From: Pseudofrankia coriaricola
GTDB lineage: Bacteria; Actinomycetota; Actinomycetes; Frankiales; Frankiaceae
Length of the DNA stretch: 64,000 nucleotides
Direction: 5' to 3'
Assembly (NCBI RefSeq): GCF_001854805.1
Contig: NZ_MBLO01000265.1
Location: 35,488 to 99,487, forward strand
Part shown: positions 1 to 8,416 of the stretch, piece after piece
Numbering within the stretch: position 1 is the stretch's first letter
Layout of the letters: each line of letters starts with the position of its first letter
Position numbers and translations under genes: made by a program
Notes under the pieces: generated by a model
Databases searched by the model: none
Seen by the model: the letters and a program-made list of their open reading frames with translations, nothing else
Told to the model about the DNA's origin: nothing

Positions 1-175
1 GGGACCCGTCGGGTTCCTGCTCGGCGGCGAAGGAGGCGTCGATGAGCCGGAGCGCGCGCTGTTCTTCGCCGACGACGCACTTCGCGTAGACCGTGAGCAG
101 CACGCGAACGCTGTGCCCGGCCCATTCGGCGACCTGGGAGGGTGGCACGCCGGCGTTCAGCCAGCGCGATACGAG
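1..175 (-). pseudogene. Tyrosine recombinase C-terminal fragment
   Basis: The minus strand reads SRWLNAGVPPSQVAEWAGHS followed by VRVLLTVYAKC. This is the C-terminal part of a phage-type integrase, with the GHS box and the catalytic Tyr in the VYAKC segment. Homology starts near position 175 and runs off the left edge, so the upstream Arg and His-x-x-Arg parts are missing. A nearly identical remnant lies at 27.1-27.5 kb, so two related elements have decayed here. Bases 176-303 hold nothing I recognise. Confidence 0.75.
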
Positions 176-303
176 GGAGCTCAGTTGACGGAATCCTGAT
201 CTGATCGTCCGCGGCCGGACGTGCGGCCGAATCCCTGTGTTGGAGCCGGCCACAGGCCCGCGCGACTTAGCCCATCCGCCAACCGTCGGGTGGATCTACC
301 TTC

Positions 304-1263
304 CTATTCTGATCCATCACCTCCCGGTGACAGGAATCGGTCCTGGATCTCCTTCGCCAGGGCAGGTCGATCGCTTCGTTCAAGAATATGGGCGAATTTC
401 GTCGCGAACACGTTTCTCGCGCCGATCTCATCCGGGAACGCGTGCTCGACTAGCTGTACGGTGAGGGGAATACTCGGACGTGTGCGCGGCTGCCCGTCGC
501 CCGCGCCGCACGATTCATCGGGCCCGTCAGTTTCATCGAGCGCACGCAGCAGTCGGCGAACCGGTTCGATCGTACCGACCGCTTTGCCGAGGTCAGGCTG
601 TTGCGCGAGTTGCCACAGCAGAGCGTCCCGAGGGTTCGTCCACACCCGCTTGCCGAGGTGATCGAGCTTGGCATCTGCCAGATCGACCTCCACTCTCCAG
701 GCGGATAGGCTGCGCCACCGCTCGGTGGTGTCCTTCTCGACCCGCATCTGCACGTCCTCTACTCGCACGTCCGACACCCTGCCGCCGGGGTGGGTCGGGA
801 TGGTCCCGCGCAACCTCATCGTGACCAGTTCAGCCACCAGGGCGGGATCTCCAACGGTCACCACCTTCGCGGCCTCACGGGCTCGATCGAGTACCAGGTC
901 ACGGACGAGAAGTTCGTCCGACCCAAAGCGTGGGCCAGGAGGTGCCTGCCATCGCGCGGTGTACGAGAGCACGAACGAGAAACCCGGCGTCGCGCTGGAT
1001 ACCGCGTCGACGAACCGCTCGTTCTGGTCAGACCGTTCGGCGGGGATCACGGCTGGTGGTGGTAGGACCGGAGGGATCGCTGCCGGCTGCGTCGCGGTCA
1101 CTCGGGACCAGCCGTACAGCGTGGCCGCGAGAGCCGCGCCCGCGAAGAGCAGCATCCAGCGGGGCATACCGATGAGCACGGTGATCACGAGGCACAGGGA
1201 GACAGTCACGCCGGCGACAGGCAACCAGCGCCCGTACCGGTGTCGCTCCATCAAGAAGATCAT
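304..1263 (-). CDS. Two-TM membrane protein, last gene of the cyclase/P-loop operon
   Basis: A 319-residue protein with two adjacent hydrophobic segments (about residues 12-33 and 35-52), a Pro-rich linker (about 60-75) and a soluble domain (about 80-300). The order implies membrane anchoring with a large cytosolic domain. The soluble part has an 'AREAAK...LVAELVTMRLRG' helix followed by 'VSDVRVEDVQMRVEK', which vaguely recalls SPFH/band-7 domains; that is a weak inference. Its start overlaps the stop of the upstream P-loop gene (ATGA at 1260-1263), so the two are translationally coupled. By position it could be the effector or membrane-perturbing arm of the system, as TM proteins are in several cyclic-nucleotide defence systems. 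I do not recognise the family. Confidence 0.8.
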   Translation of the reverse strand: MIFLMERHRYGRWLPVAGVTVSLCLVITVLIGMPRWMLLFAGAALAATLYGWSRVTATQPAAIPPVLPPPAVIPAERSDQNERFVDAVSSATPGFSFVLSYTARWQAPPGPRFGSDELLVRDLVLDRAREAAKVVTVGDPALVAELVTMRLRGTIPTHPGGRVSDVRVEDVQMRVEKDTTERWRSLSAWRVEVDLADAKLDHLGKRVWTNPRDALLWQLAQQPDLGKAVGTIEPVRRLLRALDETDGPDESCGAGDGQPRTRPSIPLTVQLVEHAFPDEIGARNVFATKFAHILERSDRPALAKEIQDRFLSPGGDGSE

Positions 1264-3890
1264 TCCTCCGCCCTTCCGACGGTCGAAGTTCCGCCTTGGT
1301 GCGCGGGCACGGATCCGGTTAGCAGTTCGTCGGACTGCGCAATCCGTTCCAGCAGCTGGAAATGGGCGCGGTTACGGGCCAGCGAATTCCCGGTCACGGA
1401 GCCGCGTGTGGCGGCCAGCGCGAGGGCCGACAGCCGATTCTGCAGGTCGACGCGCCGCCCACACGCGGCCGCCAGGATATCGAGGATTTGACTCGAAGAG
1501 GATGTACTCGCTGAGGTGAGCCAGTCTGCCAGCCGTGCGGTCAGCGCACCGCTGTCCGTCCTCTGTTCGAGAGCCACCCGCCAAGCCCCGGCCAGACCGT
1601 CAAACGTCGTGATCGCTGGTCGTGGTTCGTTAGTGTCGAGCCCCGGGCCGAGATTCGAGGCTCCGCTGAAGATCTCCGGATATGCGCTGGTAAGCCGGTC
1701 GACGCTGGCCAGCTCGAGGAAAACTCTGATGGCATTCCGGCAACGCCGCTCGCGCCGGCCGATCGGCGACGGCTCCTCGCCGTCGGTAGGATCGTCCACC
1801 GATGGTCTGTCCGCAAGAAGCCGCAGCACGCGGGTCAGCACGAGGCGGTGGCGATCCTCCTTTGCCGCGAGGTCTAGGAGAGCCTTCACAGCGACGTCCC
1901 CGACCGCTTGCTGCTCATGGCCGAGGAAATGCATCAGGCGGGTGGTCGCCAACTCCGGGCGGGACAGCCCCAGCGGATCTAGACAGAGCGCGATGACCGT
2001 CCTTGCGCCGTCGAACGTCAGACGTGAGCCCTGCGACCATTCATAGAACGCACTGCGGACTTGCGAGCCGATCGCCTCGTCATCGAGACCGAGTCGAAGT
2101 ATCCAAGCTGCGGCGGCGATATGTGCCGGGTTGGAGACCTTCATCCAGCGCATGCTCAACCGCAGCAGGTCGTCGACGGCTGCGCTGGCGAGCATCTGTT
2201 CGGCGATTCGATTCGCCAGTAGTGTCGCCGCCGCCCGGCCGTCTCGCTGCCTCCGGGCGAGCCCGTGGGCCAGACCGTCGAACCACGTGAGATAGACGTC
2301 GACTAGGTGGGGGTGCTGGGTCCAGAAGTAGCGTCGGGCGGCGACGCCGTACATAGGCTGCGCGAATCGCACCTGGCTTGTCCGGGCTACCGAGGCGTTA
2401 CTCGCGACAGCGCCGACGGAACTCAGCCACGAGTCCAGATCCTCCCGCTCAAACGGATGTGGCTCCCTGCTTGGTGAGTCGGCGGGGCCACAGATCCGGA
2501 TCAGCTCCCATTCGGCGAGGGCGATCACCGGGGCGGTGGATCCCTCCAGCATCGCGACACTGGCCAGGCGGATCCGCCATGCCGTCTCGTTTTCTTGAGT
2601 AGGGCGCATCTGCTCCGCGAAGCTGTGGAAAATGGCGACCTCGTTCCCGGTCACCGCGTCGAGGGCCAACGGCAGCCACTTCGACGGACTTGAGCTCTCC
2701 CCGCGCGTTACACCGAGCGGGCGAGGTGCGCCCTGTGCGAGACGGCTGACCATCTCAGTGGGGAGTCCCTCGAGGCGGCCTTCCTGATCGGCACTCCGCA
2801 GATCCGACTCCGACAGATCGACACCATCGGCTCGTAGATGACGTGCCAGCACCGCTACCGGGTCCGGCCGGCCGATCCTGACATGGCAGATGCCGAGCTC
2901 CATGGGGAGGACTTGCAGGATGCGTTTTGACACCACGATGGCGAGCCACGCGGGCCGGGCAGCGACGGCGACGGCGAGATCGAGCAGCCGTTCCGTGTCT
3001 TTGCGCCGCAGAGCCCCAGCCGTTCGCGACAGGTCGAGCCGTAGCCGCTCGCCCGGCTCGATCTCATCGGAGCTCGGCCATGAGCCGCCGCCATCCCGGA
3101 GGTCCTCGGGAGTCGCCAAGTCCCGAATGATCTCCGTGGATGAGGCGGCAGGGTGCCGCAGTGGCAGGTCGCCGTCATCAACGTCACCCTGGACGTGAGC
3201 CTTTCCGCCCACGTCCGTGTGGTCCGCATTCGTTCTGTCGGCCGCCGTGACGGACCATAGCGCCATCGTTGCGGCCGCGAGCCGTCCGCTCCCGGCCTCG
3301 CCGGTCAGTAGAACCACGCGATGTTTCCTGAGTGTCGCGACCGCCTCCTCGTACCTGTCTGGAGGCGCGAACCGCAGCGACAACCAGCGTATGTCCCGCG
3401 TCCGGGAAACTTGCTGGCGGTTACCCAGCCTCTGGAGGAAACCGTCCCGTGCCTCCGACATGAGGATAGCGAAGGTCGGCTGATTGATGAGACTTCCGAT
3501 ATTTCCGCCGTTGACGGTAGTGTTATTCTGTGTGCCCTGTTCTTGAACGACCCCCCGATTGTCGCCGCCGAAGACGGGTCCCGCCTGGCCGACGTCGCCG
3601 ACGCCGGCCATTCTGATTGACGCGCGTTCGCCCAGGTCGGCATCGATGGCGTCGCTGTCGGCATCATCGAGGGAACCATCGCTATCTGAGGCACCGCGGT
3701 CACCTCCGTCGTATGATTGCTCGCCGACAAACCCATCGCCACCTCGCGAGTAGTCGCCGCCGAACGCGCCAGGGTCGCCATCGCCGTACAGCAAGGCCCC
3801 GACGTCATCTTGGTCATCCTGCGCACTGGGTCTTTCGCGGTGGTCGGTTTCTTGGGGCGCTGGGTCGTCGGATTCGGCCGGGCTCGTCAT
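1260..3890 (-). CDS. Large P-loop (STAND-like) protein with N-terminal amyloid-like motif
   Basis: An 876-residue protein. Residues 1-92 are acidic, Gly/Asp-rich and probably disordered. Residues 93-142 form a Gly/Asn/Gln-rich motif (GVGDVGQAGPVFGGDNRG, then QNNTTVNGGNIG). A P-loop-like site, GEAGSGR, lies at about 197-203 after a hydrophobic strand (VVLLT). The remaining 650 residues are largely helical with repeated Ala/Leu-rich segments, suggesting a helical repeat sensor. The layout (signalling motif, NTPase, repeats) resembles bacterial STAND/NLR-like proteins, but I see no clear Walker B or named family. The Walker A ends in Arg rather than Lys-Thr/Ser, so nucleotide hydrolysis is uncertain. 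It is coupled by ATGA overlaps to the cyclase gene upstream (3887-3890) and the TM gene downstream. Confidence 0.8.
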   Translation of the reverse strand: MTSPAESDDPAPQETDHRERPSAQDDQDDVGALLYGDGDPGAFGGDYSRGGDGFVGEQSYDGGDRGASDSDGSLDDADSDAIDADLGERASIRMAGVGDVGQAGPVFGGDNRGVVQEQGTQNNTTVNGGNIGSLINQPTFAILMSEARDGFLQRLGNRQQVSRTRDIRWLSLRFAPPDRYEEAVATLRKHRVVLLTGEAGSGRLAAATMALWSVTAADRTNADHTDVGGKAHVQGDVDDGDLPLRHPAASSTEIIRDLATPEDLRDGGGSWPSSDEIEPGERLRLDLSRTAGALRRKDTERLLDLAVAVAARPAWLAIVVSKRILQVLPMELGICHVRIGRPDPVAVLARHLRADGVDLSESDLRSADQEGRLEGLPTEMVSRLAQGAPRPLGVTRGESSSPSKWLPLALDAVTGNEVAIFHSFAEQMRPTQENETAWRIRLASVAMLEGSTAPVIALAEWELIRICGPADSPSREPHPFEREDLDSWLSSVGAVASNASVARTSQVRFAQPMYGVAARRYFWTQHPHLVDVYLTWFDGLAHGLARRQRDGRAAATLLANRIAEQMLASAAVDDLLRLSMRWMKVSNPAHIAAAAWILRLGLDDEAIGSQVRSAFYEWSQGSRLTFDGARTVIALCLDPLGLSRPELATTRLMHFLGHEQQAVGDVAVKALLDLAAKEDRHRLVLTRVLRLLADRPSVDDPTDGEEPSPIGRRERRCRNAIRVFLELASVDRLTSAYPEIFSGASNLGPGLDTNEPRPAITTFDGLAGAWRVALEQRTDSGALTARLADWLTSASTSSSSQILDILAAACGRRVDLQNRLSALALAATRGSVTGNSLARNRAHFQLLERIAQSDELLTGSVPAHQGGTSTVGRAEE

Positions 3891-5038
3891 TGGCTGTTCT
3901 CTTCGTGACCGTTGGCACCGCGAGTCGTGTCCTGGCTTTCAGCGGCATGGGCCCCGCCCACGTCGCGTGCTTCGCGGGCAGGCTGGGTGTCACCCTCATA
4001 GATGCTGCCGGCCACGGTGTTACCGGAGGTGACGTCACGGACGGTGCTGCCAGCGACGTAGGCGCCCACCGGGCCGGCGAGATGAGGACCGGAGGTGAGG
4101 GAGCCGTGATTGTCACCGCCGAACACGGTCGAGGCGCTGCCGACGTTGCCGACCCCTCCGACACGGACATCCCGAGGCGCGCCTGTTCGACCAGCTCGAC
4201 TACTCCCTGCCGTCGGCCCACCCGGGCTGCCGTCGCCGCGATCGGGTCGGGGGAAGGCCTGCGGGTTCGCGGGTTCGTACGGCGCACTGCCAAAGCCCTC
4301 CGCGAGCAGCCGGCCGGAGGTCCGGGGCACGTGCAGGTAAGCGATGTCCCGGTACGTCTTGACCTCGACCGGCACCCGATGGAACAGGCTGTCGGGCATT
4401 GCCGCATAGCCCGTCAGGACCGCGTCCTCGTACACACGGGCCGAAATAATGGCCGCGACGTGGGTCGCCGACGGGTCGGAGCGCTCCAGCAGCGCACGTA
4501 CGGGTGCGGCGTCAAGCAGCCGATGGGTGGCGACCCGCGCGGCGCCGCTGCCGTCCGAAGCCTGGTTGCGACCGGAGTCCGTGACAGGCCCGAGGTTGAC
4601 GCTCACCCGCATCCGCAACGGTTGCCCGGCCCCCGAACGGTGGGCGCCCCGATGGTTACGGTCGGTAAGTTCGTTTTCCAACGCCATAAGAAAGGGGTTG
4701 AGGAGAAACGGCGTGAGGGTCGGATCATAGCCACGAAGCCAGCCGTCACCGCTGGCCTGGTCGAACCGGTCCGCGTCGACGAGGTGACCGAGGTCGCCGC
4801 GGCAGAGCGCGTCGTTGAGAATGTCGGGAATTGCTGCGGTCAGCGCCTCGTGGTCGACGCCACGCCGACCACCGAAGTCTTTGATGTCGACCGCCAGCAT
4901 GACCGCATAGGGCGGCAGGGCGCGCGGGCGGCCCGGGGTTGGTGAGCTGAGATCCGGAAGCAGTGTCACGCCGTTCCTCCACGTCGAGGCGAACCGTTGT
5001 AGGCAGCCTCGACGTCGGCTTCCTCGCGAATTGTCCAA
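3887..5038 (-). CDS. Class III nucleotide-cyclase-like protein with C-terminal amyloid-like motif
   Basis: A 383-residue protein. Residues 44-155 look like a class III cyclase catalytic core: VMLAVDIKDFG (Asp51) is the first metal-binding strand, SGDGW (Asp98) is the second metal-Asp hairpin 47 residues later, and MRVSVNLGPV (about 143-152) matches the following strand of the family. SGAARVATHRLLDA is in the place of the adenine/transition-state region. The C-terminus (about 250-383) is low-complexity and carries GVGNVGSASTVFGGDNHG at about 295-312, nearly the same motif as in the next gene. It is the first gene of a three-gene overlapping operon and lies 165 bp downstream of a Crp-type gene on the same strand. 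It may make a cyclic nucleotide signal (compare Pycsar cyclases); substrate unknown. Confidence 0.82.
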   Translation of the reverse strand: MDNSRGSRRRGCLQRFASTWRNGVTLLPDLSSPTPGRPRALPPYAVMLAVDIKDFGGRRGVDHEALTAAIPDILNDALCRGDLGHLVDADRFDQASGDGWLRGYDPTLTPFLLNPFLMALENELTDRNHRGAHRSGAGQPLRMRVSVNLGPVTDSGRNQASDGSGAARVATHRLLDAAPVRALLERSDPSATHVAAIISARVYEDAVLTGYAAMPDSLFHRVPVEVKTYRDIAYLHVPRTSGRLLAEGFGSAPYEPANPQAFPRPDRGDGSPGGPTAGSSRAGRTGAPRDVRVGGVGNVGSASTVFGGDNHGSLTSGPHLAGPVGAYVAGSTVRDVTSGNTVAGSIYEGDTQPAREARDVGGAHAAESQDTTRGANGHEENSQ

Positions 5039-5203
5039 CCGTGGACAATCCGGCTGTGTCCTGAATCACCGATCGAATCGCTGGCCAGGGTCGGATTCGA
5101 GCCATCGGGCGACGCTCTGCCTGCTACGCGAGGTGTGGTCGGCGGCGAATGACCATCGTCAGCCTGTCTGCCATGCACCCGGAGGATTCAGGGTGCGTCC
5201 GCC

Positions 5204-6040
5204 CTATCCATCCAGCCTGTCCGCTTGATCGGAGGCGACACGGCGTAGGGCGACCGGATCCGTGACCAGGATGCGGGGGCCGGACCCCAGCGCACCGGCC
5301 GTTCGCAGCCGCCGCAGATTCTCGGCGACGGTGCTGCGAGCGAGTCCGAGCGCGGCCGCGATACCCGCCTGAGAGAACGGGATGCGCCGCGGGTCGGCGA
5401 GCTCCAGACCGGCGAGTTCGAATGTCTCCACCAGGAGCCATGCGATCCGTTGCCCGGCCGGCTGCAGAGTCACGCGTGCCTGGTCCTGCACAGACTGAGC
5501 GATGCGGTCGAGCAGGTACTCGGTGAACACCCCGAGCGCGTCGTGCTCATCGAGAAATCGCGTGAACGTCGCCGTCTCGATCCGGTGCGCGACGCACCGG
5601 TCGAGTGCCTCCACCGACGCCGTCCGTCGACGGCCGGCACGCCACGCTCCGCTGCCTCTGGTCCGATCGGAGAACATCGTGTCGCGGGCGGCCTGCGTCC
5701 GCTGTGCCGGTGGCCGCTGCGCGGTCGCCCGCTCCGCCGGTACGTCACCCCTCTGCCCAACTCGGCGATTCCGTTCGGGTGACCAGGCGGCGACCTCGCC
5801 GACGACGTCCCCGTCGCCACGGATGGCGACCAGGACCTCCGAACCGTCCGGGCTTCCATGGAGGACCTTCACTCGACCTTGCGTGAGGACGAGCAGATGC
5901 GTTCCCAAATCCCCTTGACGAAGGAGCAGGCTCCTCGGCGTGTACGCACGTCGGACGCCCCGTTCCAGTAACGCCGACCATCGGTTGGCGCCAAGAAGGG
6001 CACACAACCCGCGCGGTTCCAGAGCACGCGCCTGACTCAT
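5204..6040 (-). CDS. Crp/Fnr-family regulator with an internal insertion
   Basis: A 278-residue protein. The cyclic-nucleotide-binding jelly roll starts at about residue 30 (LLLRQGDLGTHLLVLTQGRV) and the winged HTH is at about 221-247 (SQAGIAAALGLARSTVAENL). The usual run from GE-x-AAL to the Arg-Ser-Ala segment is interrupted: GEVAAW (81-86) is followed by about 50 Arg/Ala/Gln-rich residues before GRRRTASVEALDRC resumes. That is the part of the fold that contacts the cyclic nucleotide phosphate. The insertion could be a real loop or a pair of compensating indels. It lies immediately upstream of the cyclase operon on the same strand, so it may sense the cyclase product and control the operon. 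Confidence 0.85.
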   Translation of the reverse strand: MSQARALEPRGLCALLGANRWSALLERGVRRAYTPRSLLLRQGDLGTHLLVLTQGRVKVLHGSPDGSEVLVAIRGDGDVVGEVAAWSPERNRRVGQRGDVPAERATAQRPPAQRTQAARDTMFSDRTRGSGAWRAGRRRTASVEALDRCVAHRIETATFTRFLDEHDALGVFTEYLLDRIAQSVQDQARVTLQPAGQRIAWLLVETFELAGLELADPRRIPFSQAGIAAALGLARSTVAENLRRLRTAGALGSGPRILVTDPVALRRVASDQADRLDG

Positions 6041-6438
6041 CTGGCGGGTGTATCAAGCAGACGCCTTCTGGCCACGATTCCATCGTCCTCCCGATTTGTT
6101 CACGCGATGACCGGATCCACTATGCCGCATACGAGCAGATTTTCCCCGGAAATGGCCTTTCGCCCGAATGGCGACTAACATCGGACAGGGAACACCTGGG
6201 CGGGGCGATCGGGCTGGCGATTTCGACCTCGCCACCCTCCGCGGCACCCGTCGCTGGACGATCGAGTCTCTGCGCGTGCCCGACGCCTCGCTCGGTGCGA
6301 GGCCCTCGGCCCGTACCCCGCTCGGCCAGGTCGGATCCGTGCGACGCCCTGTTCGTAGTCAAGATCGGCCGCTGGCGTGGGCGATCTGCTGAACAGGCCT
6401 TCTCGCGTGGGCGTCGGTTGCGGTGCTCGGTTGCTACT
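6041..6438. other. Intergenic region with a fragment of the 25-kb partner gene
   Basis: No intact gene is visible in about 400 bp. On the plus strand, 6349-6395 reads DALFVVKIGRWRGRSAE, matching the VVLFKVKIGRWRGAAY segment of the unrecognised partner protein at 25.1 kb. This is therefore a short remnant of a third copy of that family. The rest holds no motif I recognise; promoters for the divergent Crp and AbiE-like genes should lie here. Confidence 0.5.
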
Positions 6439-6470
6439 GTTCGGTGTTCGGTATTGACCGAACACCGAAC
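6439..6470. promoter_or_regulatory. 32-bp palindrome upstream of the AbiE-like pair (likely operator)
   Basis: Perfect inverted repeat: left arm GTTCGGTGTTCGGT (6439-6452), spacer ATTG, right arm ACCGAACACCGAAC (6457-6470). It ends 19 bp before the ATG of the HTH-containing gene, with GAGGTG (6471-6476) between them. AbiEi-type antitoxins bind inverted repeats in their own promoter, so an autoregulatory operator is the simplest reading. A second copy lies downstream of the pair at 8417-8448. Confidence 0.75.
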
Positions 6471-6489
6471 GAGGTGAACGCTGGTACCT

Positions 6490-7521
6490 ATGGACACGGA
6501 GGCCCTGGTGGTCGACGCCCTTCTTCAACTCGGGGTCGAGGCCCGGCCACCGGGCACCGGCGCTGATGGTGGGGTCGATCTCGTGGTCGATCCGGCCGGT
6601 GTCGCGGTTCCGGTCGAGCTCAAGCGCCTGTCGCTGGTCTCCGAAGGCATCGCCACGCAGCTGCTCGCGGCCAGCCGCACACCCAGTGGTTCGGGTGGCC
6701 CTGTCCTGATGGTCGTTGCCGACCGGGTGACCGAGGCGGCGCGGAAGCTGCTGATCGAGCAGCGGGCTGGTTACTACGACCTCCGCGGCCGGATCGCGCT
6801 TCGTTCCATCAGCCTCGTGATCGACGCCGAGGTCTCTCCGATGGTGACAAACGGCGAGCGGTCGCAGGGCCTGAGCGGCAAAGCCGGGCTGGAGGTCGGG
6901 GTCGAGTTGCTGATGGAGCCGCGCGCGGGCGTCGTCGTCCGGGAGTTGGCACGCCGGCTCGGCCGGTCCGCCAGCACCGTGTCGCAGGTGCTCGCGGCGC
7001 TCCGACGTGATCATCTTGTCGACGCCACGAACACGGTGACGGACTCGCGGCTGTTCTGGCAACTGGCCGAGCGCTGGCCGACAGGACGCACCTACCTCGC
7101 CAGCCCTCCCGATCCTGGTGACACGACAGGCGTCGGCAAAGCCCTGCGGTTTGGGCTCCACAACGGGGAGGACGAGACGGGGTGGGCGTTGACCGACACG
7201 GCCGCCGCTGTCGCGTACGGCGCTCCCGTCGCTGTTCGCGCCGACCAGATGCCCGACTTCTTCATCCCGGATCACGCGGTATTGCGGCGCGCGACCACGC
7301 TCCTTGGTAGCGCCACGACCCCAGCCCAGGCGCAGGCCGCGGTGCGGGTCGCTCCCGTGGCGGCTGCCTGCGCTCGTCGCGTCGAGCTGCTGCCCGATCG
7401 GTGGCGGTGGCCGCTCGCGCACCCGCTGTTCGTCGCCCTCGACCTGGCACAGGATGAGGGTCGTGGGCGCGAGATCCTTGACGCCTGGCTGCCAGACCCG
7501 AGGTGGGCGCGTGTCTGGTAG
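6490..7521 (+). CDS. AbiEi-like antitoxin/regulator with HTH
   Basis: A 343-residue protein. The N-terminus (about 20-110) has a restriction-endonuclease-like pattern: GADGGVDLVVD (Asp30), then PVELKR (Glu43, Lys45), a D-x(n)-E-x-K arrangement. A later YYDLRGRIALRS segment is of the kind seen in HTH-regulatory proteins of this type. A winged HTH follows at about 147-180 (VRELARRLGRSASTVSQVLAAL), and the C-terminal half resembles AbiEi-type domains. It overlaps the nucleotidyltransferase gene by 11 bp. The context (regulator first, AbiEii-like toxin second, palindromic operator upstream) supports a type IV-like toxin-antitoxin role. Whether the N-terminal nuclease-like fold is active cannot be told. 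Confidence 0.75.
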   Translation: MDTEALVVDALLQLGVEARPPGTGADGGVDLVVDPAGVAVPVELKRLSLVSEGIATQLLAASRTPSGSGGPVLMVVADRVTEAARKLLIEQRAGYYDLRGRIALRSISLVIDAEVSPMVTNGERSQGLSGKAGLEVGVELLMEPRAGVVVRELARRLGRSASTVSQVLAALRRDHLVDATNTVTDSRLFWQLAERWPTGRTYLASPPDPGDTTGVGKALRFGLHNGEDETGWALTDTAAAVAYGAPVAVRADQMPDFFIPDHAVLRRATTLLGSATTPAQAQAAVRVAPVAAACARRVELLPDRWRWPLAHPLFVALDLAQDEGRGREILDAWLPDPRWARVW

Positions 7522-8266
7522 CCGGGTCGCTTTCCTGGGTGACGCCATGGCCGGGGTCGTCCAGGCCGTCGAGGAAGTGCGCACGCTCATCGGCCAGCCA
7601 CCGGTCGTCGTCGGCGGACTGGCGGTGCTGTGCCGGCTCTCGACCACGCACCGAGCGACGGTCGACCTCGACGTCGTGGACCGGCTCTGTGGGACGGCCC
7701 CGCATCTGGAGGTGCTCCGCGCGGTCGCGGGCGCGAAGGCGGTAGAGCCCGCTGGCGTGCTGCTGCCCACTCCGTATGGCCAGGTCAAGGTGGACGTGCT
7801 GGAGGTACGGCAGGTCGAGCTCGACCAGCCGAGCGACGATCCCGGAGACCGCCTGCACGCCGCCGCGCACGCCTGGGCGAACGACACCGCCACCGAGATC
7901 GCCATCGAAGTGATCCGGTCGACCGGTGATCGCGTCGAGGTAACCACGCTTGTCGCCGAGCCCGGTCCGATCATCGCGATGAAGCTCCAGGCGGTGATGA
8001 ACCGCCCCGCGAAGAAGCAAGGCACCGACCTGCTGGACATCCTCCGACTCGCGCTCGACGACACGGCGCGCGCGGTCGCTCTGGCCCAGCTCGCCACCTG
8101 TGACGCGTCAACCGCCGCTGACATCGCTCTTCACGTCGATCTTTGGCTCGTCCGCCGCCGGGACCAGGCCATCCAACGGATCCACGGCGCGGGCGGCCGA
8201 GACCTCACGATCGACGACATCGATCTCGTCGCCGAACTCCTTCTCGACGCCTGCGAACGCCCTTAG
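7511..8266 (+). CDS. AbiEii-like nucleotidyltransferase (toxin)
   Basis: A 251-residue protein from a GTG at 7511, chosen because GAGG (7500-7503) sits seven bases upstream and the overlap with the preceding stop gives coupling. VVVGGLAVLCRLS (about 32-44) and ATVDLDVVDRL (about 49-59, acidic pair Asp52/Asp54) are the G-G and D-x-D motifs of the polymerase-beta-like nucleotidyltransferase fold. AIKLQ-type and TDLLDILRLALDD segments (GTDLLDIL near residue 173) match the second half of AbiEii/MNT proteins. AbiEii toxins transfer nucleotides to RNA and block growth on phage infection. The likely target and nucleotide here are unknown. Confidence 0.8.
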   Translation: MSGSRVAFLGDAMAGVVQAVEEVRTLIGQPPVVVGGLAVLCRLSTTHRATVDLDVVDRLCGTAPHLEVLRAVAGAKAVEPAGVLLPTPYGQVKVDVLEVRQVELDQPSDDPGDRLHAAAHAWANDTATEIAIEVIRSTGDRVEVTTLVAEPGPIIAMKLQAVMNRPAKKQGTDLLDILRLALDDTARAVALAQLATCDASTAADIALHVDLWLVRRRDQAIQRIHGAGGRDLTIDDIDLVAELLLDACERP

Positions 8267-8273
8267 CGCAGCC

Positions 8274-8299
8274 GGAGTGTCAAGTCAACTTGACACTCC
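8274..8299. terminator. Inverted repeat just after the AbiE-like pair
   Basis: Arms GGAGTGTCAAGT (8274-8285) and ACTTGACACTCC (8288-8299) are perfectly complementary around a CA centre. It begins 7 bp after the stop codon of the nucleotidyltransferase. There is no T-run, as is common for actinobacterial hairpin terminators. The two-base centre leaves almost no loop, so it could equally be a protein-binding palindrome. Confidence 0.5.
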
Positions 8300-8416
8300 C
8301 GCGCGAGACGGCTCGCGCGCTGTTCGTCCGGGACCGGCGATCGACTGGCTACGGCGGGCTCCTCACAGGCCCTTCTCGTGCGGGCGCCCCCGTTGTGGTG
8401 CCCCGTGATGGCCGCC

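Noticed and set aside
6175-8124. 649-codon open frame on the minus strand opposite the AbiE-like pair
   Set aside because: It is antisense to two genes with recognisable motifs and good start sites; its own translation is Arg/Ser/Pro-rich with no motif, the usual shadow in very GC-rich DNA.
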